This document shows, one piece after another, positions 1 to 9,486 of a DNA stretch of 64,000 nucleotides. Within the stretch, counting starts at the first letter, position 1. Each line of letters opens with the position of its first letter. The position numbers and the translations under genes are program-made. The stretch is from an uncultured Clostridia bacterium (GTDB lineage: Bacteria > Bacillota > Clostridia > TANB77 > CAG-508). Under the pieces are notes generated by a model, which was not told the origin of the DNA, did not search any database, and saw only the letters and a list, made by a program, of their open reading frames with translations. The DNA lies in contig CALXAP010000007.1 of NCBI GenBank assembly GCA_944386325.1, positions 1 through 64,000 on the forward strand. The letters run 5' to 3'.

Positions 1-91
1 TATTTTTATTTTTGTATTTTTATTTTTGTATTTTTATTTTTGTATTTTTATTTTTGTATTTTTATTTTTGTATTTTTATTTTTGTATTTTT
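1..91. repeat. 14-bp tandem repeat, about 6.5 copies
   Basis: The unit TATTTTTATTTTTG is repeated head to tail with no visible variation from the left edge of the window. The array may extend further left. It is pure A/T apart from one G per unit and codes for nothing convincing. Confidence 0.9.
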
Positions 92-299
92 CAAATATAT
101 TTAATAAAATTAAATATATTTGAATTTGCTTTTTTTTAATATCAATTATTTATTTTTAAAAATAGAATATATAAAAATTTATTTATAATTTAATAAAAAG
201 CAGAAAAAAGCAATATGTTTTATATTGTAACATTTACTAACATAATTATATTGCTTTTTTTATAATAATTTTTTTTTTTGAGAAATATCTTTGTAGTGC

Positions 300-318
300 G
301 GGCGAACAATGTTCGCCC
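300..318. repeat. GGGCGAACA palindrome copy 1
   Basis: A near-perfect 19-bp palindrome (centre AAT) flanked by TGTAGTGC and CCTACA. It is one of twelve copies of the dispersed element in this window. It sits next to a collapsed terminal-inverted-repeat pair at 360-387. Confidence 0.85.
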
Positions 319-359
319 CTACAAACATTCTATTATATTTTTTTATGTTATGATTTATA

Positions 360-387
360 GATTTTGATATAACAATATTTCAAAATC
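360..387. repeat. Collapsed hairpin element (two TIRs only)
   Basis: GATTTTGATATAA is followed almost at once by TATTTCAAAATC. These are the two termini of the 201-bp element with the middle missing. The flank GTATGCCGTGAATTGTAA matches the flank found beside full copies, in inverted orientation. It looks like an internal-deletion derivative or excision product. Confidence 0.65.
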
Positions 388-434
388 GTATGCCGTGAAT
401 TGTAAAATTTACTAATAAAATTATATTACTTTTT

Positions 435-1313
435 TTAAACTAATTTTTTATAACTATACATTAATATTTTTTCATATCTCATCTTTATAATTTTTTTATA
501 AAAATCTTTTCTAATTTCTGATATATAATCTGTATTATCTATTATTTTATTTATTTCTTTTAAATTAATCTTACTAAATAATCTTACTAATGCATCATTG
601 CAATCTTTATTTTTTAAACTACTTATGTATTCGTAATAATTTATTTTTTTATCATTTATCTTTAATGCTGAAGTTGGAAAAACAAATACTTTTGCTTCCA
701 TTTCTTCCTTATCATTTATAATTTCTTCTATTCTTTCATCTGTTAATTGTGGATATAAACATGAAGCACAATCATATATTGGAGCAATTTCAATTTTCTT
801 TTCTGCTTCATTTATTAAAAATCCCCAATTTCCATTATGTCTATTATAATTTCCTAATAAACAATCTGCTATAAACATATTCCAAAAGAATTCTTTCAAA
901 TTTTTTACATCATATATTTGTTGTTGTTCAATAGTTTCTATTACTTCACTTAATTCTGTCCCATATCCATTTTTTAAGCTTTCTATTTGACTATTTTTTA
1001 ATTCTGCAAATTGTTTTAATATTGCCCCTTTTGTTGTAAAATCTTTACATGCCACTACAACTTTAATTATATTATTTGATTTATATGTACCTAATATTGT
1101 ATTTTGTACTTTTAATCCCAAAGTTTTCATAATATTACAAGATATATATTCAGAAATACAATTATTTGAATATCCATGTTTTGATATTCCTTCATTTATT
1201 ACTGGAAATTTTAACATATAATTTTCTCCATTATATATTATACATATCTTTCTACCATTTTTTCCCCCATAATATTTAAATCTATTCATTTCACATTCTG
1301 TAAAATCTATCAT
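435..1313 (-). CDS. HipA-like kinase-fold protein, catalytic Asp replaced
   Basis: A 292-residue protein with the HipA/CtkA-type C-terminal signature: GNYNRHNGNWG at residues 154-164, then AP-x-YD at 177-181. In this family the loop normally reads G-N-x-D-R-H, with the Asp acting as catalytic base. Here residue 157 is Asn, while the Asn (162) and the metal-binding Asp (181) are kept. HipA proteins phosphorylate protein substrates such as aminoacyl-tRNA synthetases. No HipB-like DNA-binding partner lies beside it, so it is an orphan. It is either a weak kinase or a pseudokinase. The family call is good; activity is uncertain. Confidence 0.75.
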   Translation of the reverse strand: MIDFTECEMNRFKYYGGKNGRKICIIYNGENYMLKFPVINEGISKHGYSNNCISEYISCNIMKTLGLKVQNTILGTYKSNNIIKVVVACKDFTTKGAILKQFAELKNSQIESLKNGYGTELSEVIETIEQQQIYDVKNLKEFFWNMFIADCLLGNYNRHNGNWGFLINEAEKKIEIAPIYDCASCLYPQLTDERIEEIINDKEEMEAKVFVFPTSALKINDKKINYYEYISSLKNKDCNDALVRLFSKINLKEINKIIDNTDYISEIRKDFYKKIIKMRYEKILMYSYKKLV

Positions 1314-1406
1314 ACCAAACCTCCACGTATAATTTATAATATCATTTTTATTAATTTTTAATTATACTTACTATTCTATAATAGTAAATTTCTATATACT
1401 ATTATT

Positions 1407-1440
1407 AAATCGAGTAGTGGAAAAATCCTCTACTCGATTT
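1407..1440 (-). terminator. Terminator-like hairpin after gyrA
   Basis: AAATCGAGTAG and CTACTCGATTT form an 11-bp stem in the short space between gyrA and the HipA-like gene. The U-run on the minus strand is weak. Confidence 0.6.
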
Positions 1441-1456
1441 ATTTAAAACTCTATTT

Positions 1457-3886
1457 TTATACTTCTTTTTCAGATATTTTTTCTATACTTACTACTTTAC
1501 CTTCATTTGTTCTCATTAAAGTAACACCCTGTGTTGATCTTCCAAGTATACTTATATCTTTTACATTCATTCTTATAATAGTACCTGTATCTGTTATAAG
1601 CATAATGTCATCTGTTTCATCAACAATTCTTATTCCTACTAAATCACCTGTTTTTGGAGTAATTTTATATGTTATTACACCTTTTCCGCCTCTTGTTTGT
1701 ACTCTATATTCATCTAATTCTGTTCTTTTTCCAAATCCATTTTCCGTTATTGCAAGTAATGTTGATTTACTTCCACCTATTATAGATTCCATTCCAATTA
1801 CATAATCATCTTCATTTAATTTAATACCTATTACTCCTTGAGATTTTCTTCCCATTGGTCGTACATTCTTTTCATCAAATGTAATTGATAAACCTTTTCT
1901 TGTTACTAAAACAACATTATCTTCTCCATCTGTTAATCTTACATCTATTACTTCATCATTTTCTCTCAATGTAATTGCTTGCAATCCTGTTTTTCTTGCT
2001 GTTTTATATTCATCAACTGGGGTTTTCTTTATAAATCCATTTCTTGTTGCAAATAATAGATATTTTCCTTCAGCAAACACTGGTATAGGAATAATTGCTG
2101 ATATTTTTTCTCCTGGGTCTAAACTTAATAAATTAATAATTGCTGTACCTTTTGCTGTTCTTCCTGCCTCAGGAATTTCATATCCTCTTAATTTATATAA
2201 TTTACCCTTATTGCTAAAGAATAATACTGTATCATGTGTAGAAGCAGTAAATATTTCTTTAACAAAATCTTCATCCCTTGTAGTTATACCTAATATTCCT
2301 TTTCCTCCTCTTTTTTGGCTCTTATATGTATCTACAGGCATTCTCTTTATATATCCAAAATGTGTTAATGCTATTACATTTTGTTCTTCTTTAATTAAAT
2401 CTTCAATATTTATTTCGCCTTCTTTGGCTACTATTTTTGTTTTTCTCTCATCACCAAATTTTTCTCTTATTTCTATTAACTCTTCTTTTATAATATCAAA
2501 AACTAATTTTTCACTTGCTAATATTTCTTTTAAATGAGCAATTAATTTCATTAATTCTTCATATTCTTCTTCTATTTTTTCTCTTTGCAATCCAGATAAT
2601 GTTTTTAATCTCATATCTAATATTGCTTGTGCTTGAATATCTGTAAGACCAAATCTTTCCATTAATCTTTCTTTTGCATCATCATATGAAGACCTTATAA
2701 TATTAATTACTTCATCTATATTATCTAATGCAATTTTTAATCCTTCTAATATATGAGCTCTAGCTTCTGCTTTATCTAATTCAAACTTTGTTCTTCTTAA
2801 CACTACAGTTTTTCTATGATCTAAATAATAATCTAAGCATTGTCTTAGTGTTAAAATTTTTGGTTCACCATCTACTAAAGCTAATAATATTATTCCAAAA
2901 GTGTCTTGCATTTGTGTATTTTTATATAATTGGTTTAATACAACTTGTGCATTAGCATCTCTTTTTAATTCTATTACTATTCTTACCTTTTCTTTTCTAT
3001 CTGATTCATCTCTTAAATCTGCTATTCCTTCTATTCTTTTATCTCTTACTAAATTAGCAATGTTTTCTATTAATCTTGCTTTATTAACTTGATATGGTAA
3101 AGATGAAACAATTATTCTTTGCTTATTATTACTCATTTCTTCTATTTCAGTCTCTGCTCTTACTGTTATTTTTCCCTTACCTGTTGTATATGCTTCCTTT
3201 ATTCCTTCTCTTCCTAAAATTATACCTTCTGTAGGAAAATCTGGACCTTTTATAACTGACATCAAATCTTCATCTGTTACATTATCTTCATCAATTATTT
3301 TTATAATACCATCAATTACTTCTTTTAAATTATGTGGTGGAATATTTGTTGCCATTCCAACAGCAATTCCTGAAGAACCATTTACTAACAATGCTGGTAT
3401 TTTGGCAGGTAAAACAGTAGGTTCTTGCAATCTATCATCATAGTTTGGCATAAAATCCACAGTATTTTTTTCAATATCTGTTAACATATGTTCTGAAATT
3501 TTAGCCATTCTTGCTTCTGTATACCTCATAGCTGCAGCTCCATCACCATCTATAGAACCAAAATTTCCATGTCCATCAATAAGTGGATATCTCAATGAAA
3601 AATCTTGAGCCATTCTTACCATTGCATCATATACAGAACTATCACCATGTGGATGATATCTTCCTAAAACTGATCCAACTGTGTTTGCACATTTCCTGTA
3701 TGGTTTGTCAGATGTTATTCCATCTTCATACATAGAATATAAAATTCTTCTATGCACAGGTTTTAGTCCATCTCTAACATCAGGTAATGCACGCATTACT
3801 ATAACACTCATAGCATAATCTATATAGGAGGTTTTCATTTCTTCTTCTATATTTCTTTGTATAATATTTTCTTGTATTTCGTCCAT
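1457..3886 (-). CDS. gyrA: DNA gyrase subunit A
   Basis: GyrA breaks and rejoins DNA in the gyrase A2B2 complex and introduces negative supercoils. The N-terminal topoisomerase IV/gyrase A core contains the AMRYTEARM motif with the active-site Tyr. The C-terminal half carries the beta-pinwheel repeats, including GyrA-box-like QRGGKG motifs. From the chosen start the protein has 809 residues, normal for the family. The start at MDEIQENI is set by AAAGAGGT upstream of ATG; the longer reading (MWKEVNV...) would place this SD inside the gene. gyrA usually follows gyrB directly in Firmicutes. Here about 6.8 kb of accessory genes separate the two. Confidence 0.97.
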   Translation of the reverse strand: MDEIQENIIQRNIEEEMKTSYIDYAMSVIVMRALPDVRDGLKPVHRRILYSMYEDGITSDKPYRKCANTVGSVLGRYHPHGDSSVYDAMVRMAQDFSLRYPLIDGHGNFGSIDGDGAAAMRYTEARMAKISEHMLTDIEKNTVDFMPNYDDRLQEPTVLPAKIPALLVNGSSGIAVGMATNIPPHNLKEVIDGIIKIIDEDNVTDEDLMSVIKGPDFPTEGIILGREGIKEAYTTGKGKITVRAETEIEEMSNNKQRIIVSSLPYQVNKARLIENIANLVRDKRIEGIADLRDESDRKEKVRIVIELKRDANAQVVLNQLYKNTQMQDTFGIILLALVDGEPKILTLRQCLDYYLDHRKTVVLRRTKFELDKAEARAHILEGLKIALDNIDEVINIIRSSYDDAKERLMERFGLTDIQAQAILDMRLKTLSGLQREKIEEEYEELMKLIAHLKEILASEKLVFDIIKEELIEIREKFGDERKTKIVAKEGEINIEDLIKEEQNVIALTHFGYIKRMPVDTYKSQKRGGKGILGITTRDEDFVKEIFTASTHDTVLFFSNKGKLYKLRGYEIPEAGRTAKGTAIINLLSLDPGEKISAIIPIPVFAEGKYLLFATRNGFIKKTPVDEYKTARKTGLQAITLRENDEVIDVRLTDGEDNVVLVTRKGLSITFDEKNVRPMGRKSQGVIGIKLNEDDYVIGMESIIGGSKSTLLAITENGFGKRTELDEYRVQTRGGKGVITYKITPKTGDLVGIRIVDETDDIMLITDTGTIIRMNVKDISILGRSTQGVTLMRTNEGKVVSIEKISEKEV

Positions 3887-4041
3887 TACATTTACCTCTT
3901 TCCACAATTTATTCTACTTTTGTATTATACTAAACTGTAAGGAAATATGCAAGTTTTATACAAAATAGAACTTAATATATTGTAAATATTCAGAGGTAGA
4001 ATTAATATTTTAAATTTTTTTGAGAAATGGCTCTGTAGTGC

Positions 4042-4060
4042 GGGCGAACACTGTTCGCCC
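4042..4060. repeat. GGGCGAACA palindrome copy 2
   Basis: A perfect palindromic core (GGGCGAACACTGTTCGCCC differs only at the centre) with TGTAGTGC on the left and CCCTACA on the right, in the gap between gyrA and the VirB4-type operon. The rest of 3887-4177 holds no gene I can support. Confidence 0.85.
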
Positions 4061-4177
4061 CCCTACAGCTGTGAGAGTGAAAATAAAATCCACCAAATGG
4101 CGTATGTCCCATCTATTTTATTATATTAGTAGAACACTTTACCTACTATATTGATAATATAATATTTTCACTTACAA

Positions 4178-4915
4178 TTAATATGCCAATACTTTTGCTA
4201 ATTCTAACTCCTCATTTGATATTTCAAAATTTCCACCTCTATTTTTTATTAACATGTGTAAATTTTCAATTTCTCTTGCCTTTTTTATTACATTTTCTAA
4301 AGGAACTAATTCCTCTAATTTATTTTTTATTTTATTATATTCCTTGTCCATTTTATTAAAATCTCTTTCTTCATAATATGTATTCCACTTTTCTGAATAT
4401 TCATTTACTTTTTCCACTGCCTCAATTTGATTTGTAATAGATTTTTCTATATTATCATTCACAGTTTTAACTATAGTTTCCTTACCCTTTTTCAACAGTT
4501 TAGCAACAGTATTGTTAATTAAATCTTTACTCTGTGCTTTATCTATTGCTTTATCTAATAATCCAGAAATTCCATCTAATATTCCACCATTTTTTACTAC
4601 TGTTTCTACTTGTGAAATATTTTCAAATTTACCTGTGAAAATTCCAAGTGTACTTTTTCCTAAATCCACAGCTGAGTCTATCAGTGTTTTTACTCCATCT
4701 TTTAAGCCCTCGCTTAATAATACATCTTTTACTTCTATTATTTGATCTTCTATAAAATCTGGTAATAAAGCTTTTATTGCAATATCTATTCCTGCATTTA
4801 TTGTTTTTCCAAATGTTGTTTCTAAAAAACTTTTTTGAGCATCTATTGTTATATTATTTTCTTCTATATTATTATTTATTTCTTTTTCAATATTTTTATC
4901 TAATATACCTTCCAT
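4178..4915 (-). CDS. Helix-rich protein of unknown function
   Basis: I do not recognise this 245-residue protein. It is acidic at the N-terminus. It then has a stretch of Gly/Ala/Ile-rich amphipathic helices at about 25-130 (IDIAIKALLP, GILDGISGLLDKAID) and a charged coiled-coil-like C-terminal half. There is no signal peptide or clear membrane anchor. It is the last gene of the operon with the CpaE-like and VirB4-like ATPases, 22 bp after the former, with a strong AAAGGAGG just before the ATG. An effector, adaptor or membrane-associating partner of that system is possible; this is inference from position. Confidence 0.6.
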   Translation of the reverse strand: MEGILDKNIEKEINNNIEENNITIDAQKSFLETTFGKTINAGIDIAIKALLPDFIEDQIIEVKDVLLSEGLKDGVKTLIDSAVDLGKSTLGIFTGKFENISQVETVVKNGGILDGISGLLDKAIDKAQSKDLINNTVAKLLKKGKETIVKTVNDNIEKSITNQIEAVEKVNEYSEKWNTYYEERDFNKMDKEYNKIKNKLEELVPLENVIKKAREIENLHMLIKNRGGNFEISNEELELAKVLAY

Positions 4916-4937
4916 AATCCTCCTTTGTAATTATTTT

Positions 4938-6074
4938 TTATTGTATAATTTTTATAACATTTAAAAATTCTCTTTTTATTTTGTTATTCATATAATAATT
5001 AAAATTTTTATTTATTAATGTATTATAATTATCACTGTATTTTATTTCTCCTATAATATTAAAATCTGTAAATATATTTTTTAATATTTTTTTATATATA
5101 GAATTTTTATTTTGTTTATTCATTATAATTTTTATTTTTTCTTTTTTTATATTCCAATTTTTTATATACATGTCCAATAATTTTTTTGATTTTTCTATTT
5201 CTATTAAATTACTTTCCACAAGAAATAAACTAATATCAGAATTTCGTATTATAAATTTTGTATAATCAAAAAAACATTCTGATGATGTATCCACAATTAT
5301 ATAATCATAAATATTATTTAATTTTGTAAAAATATTTTTTATTTCTTCTTCTTTTATTTTTTGATTTTTTTTATAAATTAAATCTAATCCACATATTAAA
5401 TTTATATTATTATTTATTTTTATTATTAAATCATCTATCTCTATTTTTTCCTTATTTATATTTACTGGATATTTTTTTACACCGAGTAGTGTATGAATAG
5501 AATTATTAATTATATCAAAATCGATTAATAAAACTTTTTTATTTTTTATAGATTTAACTAAATTAATTGAAAAAACACTTTTTCCACTTCCATGTGTTCC
5601 AATTATAGAAATAATTTTATTTTTTTTATTTTTATTTTTTAATTTTTTTATAATTCTAATTATTTGAAATAATTTATTATCATTTATTTTTTGTATCTTA
5701 TTTTCTATTTTATTTATTTTATTTTTTTCTTTTATATTTTTTATAAATTCATTTATATTTATTTTATTATCATAATATATATCATGTATTCCTTTTGAAT
5801 ATAAAAATATTTCTAATTCTTCCTTTTTTTCTTTTAAAAAAATTATTATTTTTAAATTTTTATTTTCTTTTTTTATTTTATTAATAAATTCATATATATT
5901 TAATTCTCCTGGAATTGTTTCACTCATTATTAATATATCAACTTTATGTATTTCTTTTAATGTTTCAATTACTCCTTCTTGATATTGTATATCTTTTGAT
6001 AATATATTAAATTCATTTACTTTTTTTAGTTCTTCATGTAATTCTGTATTAGATAAAGCTGTAATTATATTCAT
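4938..6074 (-). CDS. CpaE/MinD-like ATPase with receiver-like N-terminus
   Basis: A 378-residue two-part protein. Residues 1-115 look like a degenerate receiver domain: they alternate beta strands and helices and lack a clear phospho-acceptor. Residues 150-378 are a ParA/MinD-type P-loop ATPase with GTHGSGKS at 159-166 and a Walker B-like YIIVDTSS near 238. This arrangement matches CpaE, which positions Tad pilus or secretion machinery. The P-loop lacks the KGG signature Lys of classical ParA. It lies 14 bp downstream of the VirB4-like gene, with SD AAGGAG 8 nt before the ATG. It is very Lys/Asn/Ile-rich even for this genome. It probably anchors or orients the neighbouring VirB4-type machine. 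Confidence 0.72.
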   Translation of the reverse strand: MNIITALSNTELHEELKKVNEFNILSKDIQYQEGVIETLKEIHKVDILIMSETIPGELNIYEFINKIKKENKNLKIIIFLKEKKEELEIFLYSKGIHDIYYDNKININEFIKNIKEKNKINKIENKIQKINDNKLFQIIRIIKKLKNKNKKNKIISIIGTHGSGKSVFSINLVKSIKNKKVLLIDFDIINNSIHTLLGVKKYPVNINKEKIEIDDLIIKINNNINLICGLDLIYKKNQKIKEEEIKNIFTKLNNIYDYIIVDTSSECFFDYTKFIIRNSDISLFLVESNLIEIEKSKKLLDMYIKNWNIKKEKIKIIMNKQNKNSIYKKILKNIFTDFNIIGEIKYSDNYNTLINKNFNYYMNNKIKREFLNVIKIIQ

Positions 6075-6088
6075 ATTTAATTCTCCTT

Positions 6089-7873
6089 TTATTTTATTAT
6101 TTCTTTTTCAAAATCATCACTTTCTATTTTTGTAAGTATATGATCATTTCCTGCAAATAATAAACATTCACCTCTTTTTAATGATTTTATTTCTATTTTT
6201 TCTTTTTCTGATAAATTAGTATATTTTTCAAGTAATAAGATATTTTCTTCCTCTAATGAAAAAAATGTTTTTATGCTAGAATTATTTAAAATACTTTTTC
6301 CATATGTTCCATTATCTAAACTGAATAAATCAGATACGTCTTGTGTAATAGCAACTGCACTTCCTCCATACTTTCTTATTGTTTTAAATATTTTATATAT
6401 AAAACTTGCTACATCTTTATTTGATGTAACTCCTATTAGTCTCCAAATTTCATCTAAGTATATTGCTTTTTTTATATTTCTATCTTTTTTTATTTTATCC
6501 CAAAATAGCTCGATGAAAATATACATTCCAAATTTTAAATTTTCTTCACCTAATTCATAAACATCTGCAATTATTAATTTATTATCTAATTTTACATTTG
6601 TATAATTATTAAAAAATTTTAAAGATCCTTTTACAAATGGTATTAATTTTGTTTGTAAATTTTTTGTTCTTATATCTCTTCCTAAAATTCTATATAAATC
6701 TTCTAATATAGGCATTTGTTTTGTTCCTTTAAATGAAGGGTTTATATTAATTTTATCTTTTTCTATATTGTATAATGTTTTATCATCAAAAGTAATTCCT
6801 TTTTCGTTATAGCAAATAATTAATTTTTCTTCTAAAATTGCTTTTTCTTCTTCATCTAAACTTCCAAAAATCAAATTAAAAAATCCAATTAATTTTCCTA
6901 TTTTTGTAGCTAAATACCCATTGTTTTCTTCTATACTTTCTTTTCTTATATCAAAAACATTTATATATGTATTAGATGATGGTCCTATTTTTAGTATTGT
7001 ACCATCTATTTGATTACAAATATTTGTGTACTCTCTATCTGGATCAATAATATATTGTTCTAATCCTAATAATCTATATCTTAATATTTGCAATTTTACA
7101 TAGAATGATTTACCTGCACCACTTGTACCAAATATACACATATTAGCATTTTTATATTTTTCTTTATTATATCTATCTATAAAAACTAATGAATTATTAT
7201 ATATATTTGTTCCTATAAAAATACCATTTTCATCAAATATAGATGATGATATAAAAGGATATGTAGATATTAAACTACTTGTTAAAACATTTCTTTTTGC
7301 TGTAATTTTAATATCCTCACTATTTATCATATATGGGTTACATGATAAAAATGTTTGTTCCTGCCTGAAATTAGCTGACCTCGGCATCATTCCTATACTT
7401 TGGCAAATTCCTTCTATTTTGTTTAATAAATATTTTAATTCTTTTTTATCTTGTGAAAAAACAATTATATAAATATATAGAAAATATAAATCCTCATTAT
7501 TTACTTGCATTTCTTTTCTAATGTATTTTGCATCATCATATGTAAAGGCTGCAATGTCTATATCTTGTCTATTTTTATTTATTGTTTGTAAATCTACACT
7601 AACATTTCCTATATGATACGTTAAATCTCTTATTGTTTTATATGTGTCTTGTTTTTCATAAAATATTGATATATTCATATTTATATTTGTATCAATTAAT
7701 TTTCTTAATAATAAATCATTAAAACTTCTATTATAATTTGATATTATTAAACCTGAATAATATGTGTTATCTATTTCAATATATTTTGGATATTTTGTAT
7801 TAATATAAGAACATGCAATTTTATCTTTTATGTTTATACAGCCTTCATAAAATTTTAATTTTTCTTCTTTCAC
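6089..7873 (-). CDS. VirB4/TraC-type secretion ATPase
   Basis: A 594-residue ATPase of the type IV secretion VirB4 family. GTSGAGKS at 249-256 is Walker A. It is followed by the family-typical IIDPDREYTNIC and a TYINVFDI segment. KAIYLDEIW near 470 is Walker B, and GGSAVAITQDVSDL follows. The gene starts with GTG preceded by AAGGAGGT. It is shorter than the usual 800-residue VirB4 because the N-terminal portion appears to be a separate gene just upstream (7883-8446, 9-bp gap). No VirD4, VirB6, relaxase or peptidoglycan hydrolase is in the window, so it is not a complete conjugation system here. Confidence 0.85.
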   Translation of the reverse strand: MKEEKLKFYEGCINIKDKIACSYINTKYPKYIEIDNTYYSGLIISNYNRSFNDLLLRKLIDTNINMNISIFYEKQDTYKTIRDLTYHIGNVSVDLQTINKNRQDIDIAAFTYDDAKYIRKEMQVNNEDLYFLYIYIIVFSQDKKELKYLLNKIEGICQSIGMMPRSANFRQEQTFLSCNPYMINSEDIKITAKRNVLTSSLISTYPFISSSIFDENGIFIGTNIYNNSLVFIDRYNKEKYKNANMCIFGTSGAGKSFYVKLQILRYRLLGLEQYIIDPDREYTNICNQIDGTILKIGPSSNTYINVFDIRKESIEENNGYLATKIGKLIGFFNLIFGSLDEEEKAILEEKLIICYNEKGITFDDKTLYNIEKDKININPSFKGTKQMPILEDLYRILGRDIRTKNLQTKLIPFVKGSLKFFNNYTNVKLDNKLIIADVYELGEENLKFGMYIFIELFWDKIKKDRNIKKAIYLDEIWRLIGVTSNKDVASFIYKIFKTIRKYGGSAVAITQDVSDLFSLDNGTYGKSILNNSSIKTFFSLEEENILLLEKYTNLSEKEKIEIKSLKRGECLLFAGNDHILTKIESDDFEKEIIK

Positions 7874-7882
7874 TTTACCTCC

Positions 7883-8446
7883 TTATTGATTTGTATTATT
7901 TAAAAATGAACTAATTATTTTTTCCACCTCCTCTTTTTCATTACAATCTACAACTAAATTTCCACATCTTGATAAACATTCTTTTATTTTAAAATATTTA
8001 TCATTTAAATTAGATATTAAAATTTTTTCATTATTTTCATTTATTTCTTTTTTGTTTTCATGGATATTTTTAATTAGAATATAAAAATTTTTACAAGATG
8101 ATTTTTTTTCAGAATTAATTTTTTGAATATAATTAACATATTTATTTGCAAAAATATTTAATTTTTCATTTTCTTTTTCACATTGTTTTAATATTTTGGA
8201 AATATGTTTAGATAAATCTTCTTTATTACTTTGAATTAAAATTTGAATATCAAAATCACATGTTTTTAAAAATAATTTATAAGAATTTAAAATTGCTTCT
8301 TTTTCTAAATTGGATTTTAAATTATAATTTATTGGATATACCTTTAAAATTTTAACATAGGACATTTCTTTTAATTTTATAATTCCATCTTCTGTTATAT
8401 TAATAAAAGGTAACCAATTTTGTACTGATTCTATTTTCTCTTTCAT
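7883..8446 (-). CDS. Probable VirB4 N-terminal-domain protein
   Basis: A 187-residue protein with no ATPase motif. The start (VQNWLPFINITEDGIIKLKEMSYVKILKVYPINYNLKS) resembles the N-terminal lobe of clostridial TraC/VirB4 proteins, where this segment is normally fused to the ATPase. It is the first gene of the four-gene operon, with AAAAGGAG before the ATG. I infer that VirB4 is split into two polypeptides here. No frameshift scar is visible: each part has its own SD and start. Confidence 0.55.
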   Translation of the reverse strand: MKEKIESVQNWLPFINITEDGIIKLKEMSYVKILKVYPINYNLKSNLEKEAILNSYKLFLKTCDFDIQILIQSNKEDLSKHISKILKQCEKENEKLNIFANKYVNYIQKINSEKKSSCKNFYILIKNIHENKKEINENNEKILISNLNDKYFKIKECLSRCGNLVVDCNEKEEVEKIISSFLNNTNQ

Positions 8447-8570
8447 TATAACTCCTTTTGTCCTATTATAATTATTTTTATACTGTTAGTCAACAAAATT
8501 TGATTGACTTTTTTCGACATTCTCTTCTATAATTTATATTTTAAATTTTTGAAGAATGCCTCTGTAGTTC

Positions 8571-8590
8571 GGGCGAACACTGCTTTCCCC
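8571..8590. repeat. Degenerate GGGCGAACA palindrome copy 3
   Basis: The left arm is intact (GGGCGAACAC) and the right arm is eroded (TGCTTTCCCC). Both TGTAGTTC and CCTACAAC flanks are present. It lies in the 8447-8749 gap before the GNAT gene. Confidence 0.7.
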
Positions 8591-8606
8591 TACAACTATT
8601 TTATTA

Positions 8607-8634
8607 GATTTTGAAATAATATTATTTCAAAATC
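8607..8634. repeat. Collapsed hairpin element, perfect TIR palindrome
   Basis: GATTTTGAAATAAT is joined directly to its exact reverse complement, giving a 28-bp perfect palindrome. These are the two ends of the 201-bp element with no interior. The flank GCATACTGTAAATTGTAAC again matches the conserved outer flank of full copies. Confidence 0.75.
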
Positions 8635-8749
8635 GCATACTGTAAATTGTAACATCTACTTATAAATTTTTAATAAATAGTTTACTTAAAAAAAATATAT
8701 AGTATAATATTCTAAAACTTAAAATTAAATTAATAAAAGGAATTGAAAA

Positions 8750-9463
8750 GTGGAATTTTTAAATTTATATTATAAATATTTAGAAATTAAAGAAGATAAA
8801 AAAATATGTTTAAGAAAAAGGAAAGAAATTATAAACAATAAATATCATTATCCTATTATAATTTCTTTTATTGATGATAAAGTATTTTTTTCTTTAGAAG
8901 AAAATTATTATGATATTTTTTTAAATAATATAAAAATAAAAAATATTACAAATAAAGAAGAAATTAAAGATAATATCAAATTATTATTTAAAAATGAAAT
9001 TCAAAAATTTAATATAAAAGAAATGTATAGAATGTATAAAAATGAAGTTAAAAATAATATTGATATTACAAATGTTATAAACATAAAAAATGAACACAAA
9101 AAAGAATACTACAATTCATTTAGTAAATCTAGAAATAATGAATATAAAGAAAAAAAATGGCAAGAACTTTCTAGAAATTTTTTTCTAAATGGAATTATAG
9201 AAGATAATAAAATTGTTTCAATGGGTTATATATCTAATATAAATTATGGTATGGGAAATATTATAATACAAACAGTTGATAAATATCAAAATAAAGGATA
9301 TGGTAAAATGATAGTAGAAAAAATAAGTCGAGAAGCATTAAAAAATAATATCCTACCTATTTATTGGGTAGAAAACAAAAATATATTTTCCATAAAATTA
9401 GCTAAAAGTTTAGGCTTCAAAAAGATATCAGATGAAATAGTTGTTTCTAAAAATGATTTTTAA
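8750..9463 (+). CDS. GNAT-family N-acetyltransferase
   Basis: A 237-residue protein whose C-terminal 100 residues form a GNAT acetyl-CoA fold. It has a strand with GYISNINYG, then the acetyl-CoA loop YQNKGYGKMI (Q-x-x-G-x-G), and a final NIFSIKLAKSLGFKK helix typical of the family. The N-terminal 130 residues are Lys/Asn-rich and not recognised. The start codon is GTG with AAAAGG nine bases upstream. The substrate cannot be read from sequence. It is a lone plus-strand gene between two minus-strand blocks. Confidence 0.8.
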   Translation: MEFLNLYYKYLEIKEDKKICLRKRKEIINNKYHYPIIISFIDDKVFFSLEENYYDIFLNNIKIKNITNKEEIKDNIKLLFKNEIQKFNIKEMYRMYKNEVKNNIDITNVINIKNEHKKEYYNSFSKSRNNEYKEKKWQELSRNFFLNGIIEDNKIVSMGYISNINYGMGNIIIQTVDKYQNKGYGKMIVEKISREALKNNILPIYWVENKNIFSIKLAKSLGFKKISDEIVVSKNDF

Positions 9464-9486
9464 AATATTAAGTATAAAATACTCTG

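Noticed and set aside
1605-1805. Plus-strand ORFs opposite gyrA (1605-1805, 2211-2537, 2901-3092)
   Set aside because: Shadows of the gyrA coding strand: no SD, hydrophobic low-complexity translations, and gyrA itself is certain.
4178-8446. Complete ICE or conjugative plasmid between gyrA and gyrB
   Set aside because: No integrase, relaxase, VirD4, VirB6 or attachment repeats were found; only the ATPase part is present.
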